From positions 1 to 9,870 of the forward strand of contig DBCY01000127.1 in the NCBI GenBank assembly GCA_002293295.1: DNA of 9,870 nt. The letters are read 5' to 3'. Origin of the DNA: Ruminococcus sp. UBA946. Its GTDB lineage: Bacteria; Bacillota; Clostridia; Oscillospirales; Ruminococcaceae. The notes beneath the pieces are model-generated. The model worked only from the letters and a program-made list of their open reading frames with translations, was not told the DNA's origin and did not search any database. Position 1 is the first letter of the stretch; each line of letters starts with the position of its first letter. Of the stretch, positions 6,089-9,870 are shown one piece after another. Made by a program: the position numbers and the translations under genes.

Positions 6089-7597
6089 ATGCGTACAAGC
6101 GGTATATTACTACATATTTCCAGCCTGCCTTCCGATTACGGAACGGGCTCGCTCGGAAAAGAAGCATATGATTTTATTGATTTTTTAAAAAGAGCAGGGC
6201 AGGAATACTGGCAGTTCCTGCCAATAGGCCCAACGGGATACGGCGACTCTCCGTATCAGAGCTATTCGGCGTTCGCCGGAAATCCTCCGCTGATTGATTT
6301 TGATATTCTTGTCAAGGACGGCTTGATTTCTGATAAGGATAAGGATTTGCAGCTTTTAAACGGCAGAAAAGACTTTGAAAGTTATGAGGAGTTATTAAAA
6401 TCCAAGCTGAAAGTATTATCAAAAGCGGCAAGAAATTTTATTACAAACACTCAGGCTTATGACCATCCGGAATATAACCGTTTCTGCTCGGAAAACGCAT
6501 TCTGGCTTGACGATTATGCGCTTTTCATGTCCCTTAAGGCTTATTTTAAACAGATTATGTGGACGGAATGGGACGACGGCATTAGACTTCGGGAGAAAAA
6601 CGAGGTTGAAAGGTATACTAAGCTTCTTTCCGATGATATTAATGAATGGAAATTCATTCAGTATATATTTTTTAAACAGTATCACGCTATGAAAAAATAT
6701 GCAAATAAAAGAGGAATAAAGCTTTTCGGCGATATGCCGATTTATGTTTCGCCTGACAGCTCGGACATATGGGCGTCTCCCGAGCTTTTTATGCTTGACG
6801 GGGACAGGAAGCCCGTAAAGGTTGCGGGGTGTCCTCCCGATGATTTTTCGCCGGCTGGGCAGCTTTGGGGAAATCCGCTATATGACTGGAAAAAAATGAA
6901 GGAAGACGGTTACCGGTGGTGGATTTCAAGAATCGAATATTCCTCCCGTCTTTTTGACCTGACCCGTATAGACCATTTCAGGGGATTTGAAAGCTTTTAT
7001 GCAATACCCGCCGGGGATAAAACCGCCGAAAACGGGGAATGGCTTAAGGGCCCGTCTATGAATCTGTTCAGAGCGGTAAAGAAGGAGCTTCCCGATGTTA
7101 AGCTTGTTGCCGAGGACCTGGGATTTTTGACCGGCAGCGTGAGGAAAATGCTTAAAAAGACGGGGTATCCCGGAATGAATGTGCTTGAATTCGGGTTTAA
7201 CGGCTCAAAGGACAGCTGTTACCTTCCGCATAATTATATACCGAACAGCGTAACCTATATCGGCACTCATGACAACGACACCGCAATAGGATGGTATAAG
7301 TCCCTCGATGAGAAAACCCGCAGGTTTGCTGACAGGTATATGGCTCTGAACCGAAAAGAAGGCATAAACTGGGGGATAATCCGCACCGTTTACCAGAGCG
7401 TATCGGAGCTTGTTATTATACAAATGCAGGATTTTTTAGGCTTAGACGGAAAAGCAAGGATGAATATACCCTCGACTGTCGGAAACGGCAACTGGTTATG
7501 GCGGCTTAATAAAAACGACCTGAATAAAGAGCTTGCGAAGAAGATTCATAAATATACGAAGCGGTATTTCCGCCTGCCGTTAAAAAGAATAATATAA
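6089..7597 (+). CDS. malQ: 4-alpha-glucanotransferase (amylomaltase, GH77)
   Basis: GH77 amylomaltase of 502 residues, the usual bacterial length, transferring alpha-1,4-glucan segments between maltodextrins and releasing glucose in glycogen, starch and maltose use; cytosolic. The N-terminus RTSGILLHISSLPSDYGTGSLG and the stretch YWQFLPIGPTGYGDSPYQSYSAFAGNP are family hallmarks. Catalytic residues are visible in order: the nucleophile Asp295 in TRIDHFRGF, the acid/base Glu342 in VAEDLG and the transition-state stabiliser Asp395 in GTHDNDT. An upstream GTG at 6047 and an ATG at 6080 are in frame, but AAAGGAA at 6074-6080 overlaps the latter and is correctly placed 8 bases before the ATG at 6089. 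It is flanked by a divergent small gene and by a probable solute-binding lipoprotein. No other glycogen or maltose genes are present in the window. Confidence 0.97.
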   Translation: MRTSGILLHISSLPSDYGTGSLGKEAYDFIDFLKRAGQEYWQFLPIGPTGYGDSPYQSYSAFAGNPPLIDFDILVKDGLISDKDKDLQLLNGRKDFESYEELLKSKLKVLSKAARNFITNTQAYDHPEYNRFCSENAFWLDDYALFMSLKAYFKQIMWTEWDDGIRLREKNEVERYTKLLSDDINEWKFIQYIFFKQYHAMKKYANKRGIKLFGDMPIYVSPDSSDIWASPELFMLDGDRKPVKVAGCPPDDFSPAGQLWGNPLYDWKKMKEDGYRWWISRIEYSSRLFDLTRIDHFRGFESFYAIPAGDKTAENGEWLKGPSMNLFRAVKKELPDVKLVAEDLGFLTGSVRKMLKKTGYPGMNVLEFGFNGSKDSCYLPHNYIPNSVTYIGTHDNDTAIGWYKSLDEKTRRFADRYMALNRKEGINWGIIRTVYQSVSELVIIQMQDFLGLDGKARMNIPSTVGNGNWLWRLNKNDLNKELAKKIHKYTKRYFRLPLKRII

Positions 7598-7605
7598 AGT
7601 AAAAA

Positions 7606-7641
7606 AATCCCTGCCGTAAAGTAAAGAATACAGCAGGGATT
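7606..7641. terminator. Hairpin downstream of malQ
   Basis: AATCCCTGC (7606-7614) pairs perfectly with GCAGGGATT (7633-7641) across an 18-base loop. The run of seven A at 7601-7607 precedes it, so the T-tract that defines an intrinsic terminator is on the - strand. On the + strand the tail AGATTAAG is weak. It may end malQ inefficiently and block antisense transcription into malQ. Confidence 0.5.
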
Positions 7642-7731
7642 AGATTAAGCCCAATATATGTTTAATATATAGTATTTTTATTTCGGATTTCTTCCTATCC
7701 CCCCTGTTTTATGACCAATTGAAAAAATCCG

Positions 7732-7760
7732 TTGACTTTAATTAAACTTCCTTTTATACT
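7732..7760 (+). promoter_or_regulatory. Strong sigma-A promoter for the solute-binding lipoprotein
   Basis: TTGACT at 7732-7737 (five of six) and TATACT at 7755-7760 (five of six) are spaced by exactly 17 bases. Transcription would start near 7767, leaving a leader of about 93 bases that contains two palindromes. Confidence 0.65.
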
Positions 7761-7764
7761 TTTC

Positions 7765-7787
7765 TTATAGAGAAAATTTTCCTATAA
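7765..7787. promoter_or_regulatory. Palindrome at the predicted transcription start, operator candidate
   Basis: TTATAG (7765-7770) pairs with CTATAA (7782-7787), and the centre GAAAATTTTC (7772-7781) is itself a perfect palindrome; one A at 7771 breaks the symmetry. It overlaps the predicted start of transcription, where a repressor site would act. The base composition is AT-rich, so chance cannot be excluded. Confidence 0.4.
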
Positions 7788-7794
7788 TAATTTA

Positions 7795-7833
7795 TTTTGT
7801 ATCATTGGAGTATATTATTCCAATGATACAAAA
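7795..7833 (+). promoter_or_regulatory. 15-bp perfect inverted repeat in the lipoprotein leader
   Basis: TTTTGTATCATTGGA (7795-7809) and TCCAATGATACAAAA (7819-7833) are exact reverse complements around a 9-base centre. It sits between the promoter and the ribosome binding site, ending 13 bases before the AGAGGT. It could be an operator for a dimeric regulator or an mRNA hairpin controlling stability or early termination; no T-run follows directly. Confidence 0.6.
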
Positions 7834-7859
7834 CAACTTTATAACCAGAGGTAATAATT

Positions 7860-9494
7860 TTGAAAAAATTATTGGTTTTTATAATAATCGTATTTCTGCT
7901 TTTCATTGGTTGTAACGATAAAACCGAGAGCATAAAAAATAATTTTTTTGCATCCTCATTTGTAAGGGATACAAATATAGGTTATTTACTGGATTTTACC
8001 TTATTTGAAAATGAACTAGCGATTCTGGGCTGTAAATCGGACACAGGCTTTTCAGAACTCAGAACAAAAATTATCACCTTTGACTTAAACGGAAATATGC
8101 TGACCGAGGTTGAACTTATGCTTAAAGACGGTTCATACCATAACGGGATTTCAGGTTGTATTGATTCTGATGGAAAGGTATGGGTGCTGTTCAATACCGG
8201 AGTCATGGGAAAAGATGAATATGCGCTGGTTTGTTATGAACCGAACGGCAGTATAACTGAAAAAATCAGCGTTGATTATGATTTTTTCGGAGAAATTTCA
8301 ATTTCAAAGACGCTTTTTGTAAATAGCAGAGCTGAAACCAATAATGCTTATTTCTATTTTATATTCGACAATAAGATTATTATGTTTGATAAAGCCGGAA
8401 AACAAATTGAACCGGACGGTTCAGACAGAAACATAAAAAACATATGCAGACTGAATGACGGAAGGATTATGAAAGTATGTCTGAATACGCAGGATTCGGA
8501 AACCTTAACATACAGTTTCAGCGATTTAAACCCGCAGCCCGCCGGCAATGAAAATAAATACCCCGATTTAAAGACGGAACGGCCGTTTTTTTTCAGGAGC
8601 GGAAATGATGAGTATGACCTGCTCATGTGTTCATCATCGTATGTTTACGGTTATGACCTTGAAACAGGGACACGTACGGAGCTGATGGACTGGATAAAAA
8701 ATAATATCAACAATACCGGCGCCGATATGTACAGGAATGTGATTATATCAGAGGATAGCGTTTTTTGCCTGTTTTACGCCCCTTACACAGAAGGATTAGG
8801 AGCATACAGTTCATCAGGCAATATCAGTCTTGTAAAGCTTTCTGCAACGGACATTCCGCATAATGAGGAAAAACGCATAATAAAGCTGTCCGCCTTATAT
8901 ACCGACCCTATGATAAAGAATACTGTGACGGAGTTTAATAGTTTAGATAATGATTACTATATTGAGCTTAAAACATATTCCGACAAAAACTTATGGGTTG
9001 ACAATGATGCGGTTGTTCAATTTAATATGGATATAATCTCGGGTGATATTCCCGACGCTGTTTTCCTTGAACGCACCTCACCCTTCCGGAATTATACATC
9101 CAAGGGGCTATTTACGGATTTATACGGATTAATGGATACCGACCCGGAAGTTAAGAGGGAGGATTATCTGCGGAATATCTTCAGGCTTATGGAAACCGAC
9201 GGTAGATTATATGTGGGTACAGCTTCATTTTTCGTTAATGCACTTATAGGGAAAACCTCGGATATAGGCACGCAGAAAAGCTGGACATGGGACGATTATA
9301 ATAAGCTTTTATCAGAAAAGCCATCCGGCATAATACCGATTACCGATACCTACACCGCAATGACAAAGGATTATTTTTTATCAATCCTGTTAAGGACAGC
9401 AATAAATAAACTGGTTGATTATAAAAATCATACCTGCTCATTTATAAACGAAGAATTTTACGATATGCTGAAAGCAACAGAAGATATCCGTTAA
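7860..9494 (+). CDS. Lipoprotein, propeller-like N-terminus plus ABC solute-binding domain; frame broken at the end
   Basis: A 544-codon frame starting at TTG 7860, chosen because AGAGGT (7847-7852) is 7 bases upstream and the start leads straight into a lipoprotein signal: KK, a hydrophobic stretch (residues 4-17) and Cys18 in FIGC, so it should be anchored outside the membrane. Residues about 35-335 show repeated units such as IITFDLNGNML, VCYEPNGSI, IMFDKAGKQI and YGYDLETGTR, which resemble beta-propeller blades. From about residue 338 (IIKLSALYTDPMIKNTVTEFNS) the sequence fits the start of a family 1 extracellular solute-binding domain, with IISGDIPDAVFLE as a typical motif. TAA at 9492-9494 cuts this domain, and its remainder continues in the -1 frame. 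No permease genes are in the window; a sugar ligand is plausible but not shown. Confidence 0.85.
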   Translation: MKKLLVFIIIVFLLFIGCNDKTESIKNNFFASSFVRDTNIGYLLDFTLFENELAILGCKSDTGFSELRTKIITFDLNGNMLTEVELMLKDGSYHNGISGCIDSDGKVWVLFNTGVMGKDEYALVCYEPNGSITEKISVDYDFFGEISISKTLFVNSRAETNNAYFYFIFDNKIIMFDKAGKQIEPDGSDRNIKNICRLNDGRIMKVCLNTQDSETLTYSFSDLNPQPAGNENKYPDLKTERPFFFRSGNDEYDLLMCSSSYVYGYDLETGTRTELMDWIKNNINNTGADMYRNVIISEDSVFCLFYAPYTEGLGAYSSSGNISLVKLSATDIPHNEEKRIIKLSALYTDPMIKNTVTEFNSLDNDYYIELKTYSDKNLWVDNDAVVQFNMDIISGDIPDAVFLERTSPFRNYTSKGLFTDLYGLMDTDPEVKREDYLRNIFRLMETDGRLYVGTASFFVNALIGKTSDIGTQKSWTWDDYNKLLSEKPSGIIPITDTYTAMTKDYFLSILLRTAINKLVDYKNHTCSFINEEFYDMLKATEDIR

Positions 9495-9870
9495 CAGCCG
9501 GATACCCGGAAAACTCCTTTGATTACAGGGGCAGCAATCCTCTGCTTATCTGGAACGACGGAATAGCAGGATTTGATTGTATAGATATTAAGAGATATGA
9601 AATGCAGTATTTCGGAGAAGAAATCTCTTATATCGGCTTTCCCTCAAACGACAAAAACAAAAGCGGTCCTTCGTTCAGCCCCGGCAGTCTGTTTGCTATT
9701 TTTGAGGAGGCAAAAGAAAAAGAGGGCGCCTGGGAATATGTAAAATACCTTTTAACGGATTATCAGGATACGCATAATGAAAATATCGGCGGTTCCCTTA
9801 TGGGTATACCTGTAAAATCCTCGGCTTTTGAAGATATGATAAAAAATGATGCTGACTTTGCCCGTGAAAA
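9482..9870 (+). pseudogene. Continuation of the solute-binding domain in the -1 frame, runs off the window
   Basis: Immediately past the TAA, the frame one base earlier is open to the end of the window and reads YPLTAGYPENSFDYRG, then LLIWNDGIAGF, FGEEISYIGFPS, SPGSLFAIFEEAKEKEGAWE and GGSLMGIPVKSSAFEDM. These are C-terminal features of family 1 solute-binding proteins, including the conserved Glu-Gly-Ala-Trp-Glu helix and the Pro-Val-Lys-x-Ser-Ala-Phe segment. This frame has its own upstream stop at 9422-9424, so the change of frame lies between 9425 and 9494, most likely near 9485. No ribosome binding site or good start for a separate gene is seen; the first in-frame ATG (9602) is deep inside the domain. 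A one-base deletion, a sequencing error or a true frameshift all fit. Confidence 0.8.

Noticed and set aside
9470..9494. Programmed -1 ribosomal frameshift in the lipoprotein gene.
   Set aside because: No slippery heptamer in the zero frame and no evident stem-loop or pseudoknot close downstream, and this gene family is not one I know to use frameshifting.

Overview
The window looks like a chromosomal segment from a Gram-positive clostridial bacterium, probably an Oscillospiraceae/Ruminococcaceae-type gut Clostridia. This is inferred from the gene order dgt-dnaG-rpoD, the Firmicutes-sized 361-residue SigA, the strong purine-rich ribosome binding sites, GTG/TTG-tolerant starts, moderate GC with AT-rich spacers, and a clostridial-style lipoprotein solute-binding protein. 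Species cannot be named from the sequence alone.

Layout. 143-766 is a YigZ/IMPACT-family protein. 888-4955 is a macromolecular-synthesis block on the + strand: a dGTPase-like HD hydrolase (dgt), DNA primase (dnaG) and the primary sigma factor (rpoD/sigA). A small Rrf2-family regulator with three cysteines placed for an Fe-S cluster follows 37 bases after rpoD. In each of these genes except the first, the most upstream in-frame start is not the best one; the internal ATGs at 888, 2005, 3870 and 4993 carry the Shine-Dalgarno sequences.

5389-5846 has no convincing protein gene on either strand. It opens with a near-consensus promoter (TTGATA, 18 bases, TATAAT), followed by six strong, almost perfectly self-complementary hairpins packed end to end (5466-5700). 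The last three are enclosed by a further long-range helix. This is the most unusual part of the window and could be an undescribed structured RNA or a mosaic of palindromic repeats. Facing it on the - strand is a 44-residue hydrophilic protein gene (5847-5981), too short for routine ORF calling, with a good ribosome binding site and its own terminator-like hairpin.

6089-7597 encodes a GH77 4-alpha-glucanotransferase (malQ). After a spacer with a strong promoter and two palindromes, 7860-9870 encodes a lipoprotein made of a probable beta-propeller-like N-terminal half and an ABC-transporter family 1 solute-binding domain. Its reading frame is broken by a TAA at 9492-9494, and the rest of the domain continues in the -1 frame to the window end. 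The gene is therefore a pseudogene, contains a sequencing error, or is frameshifted. MalQ and the binding protein may both serve carbohydrate use, but the substrate of the binding protein is not visible.
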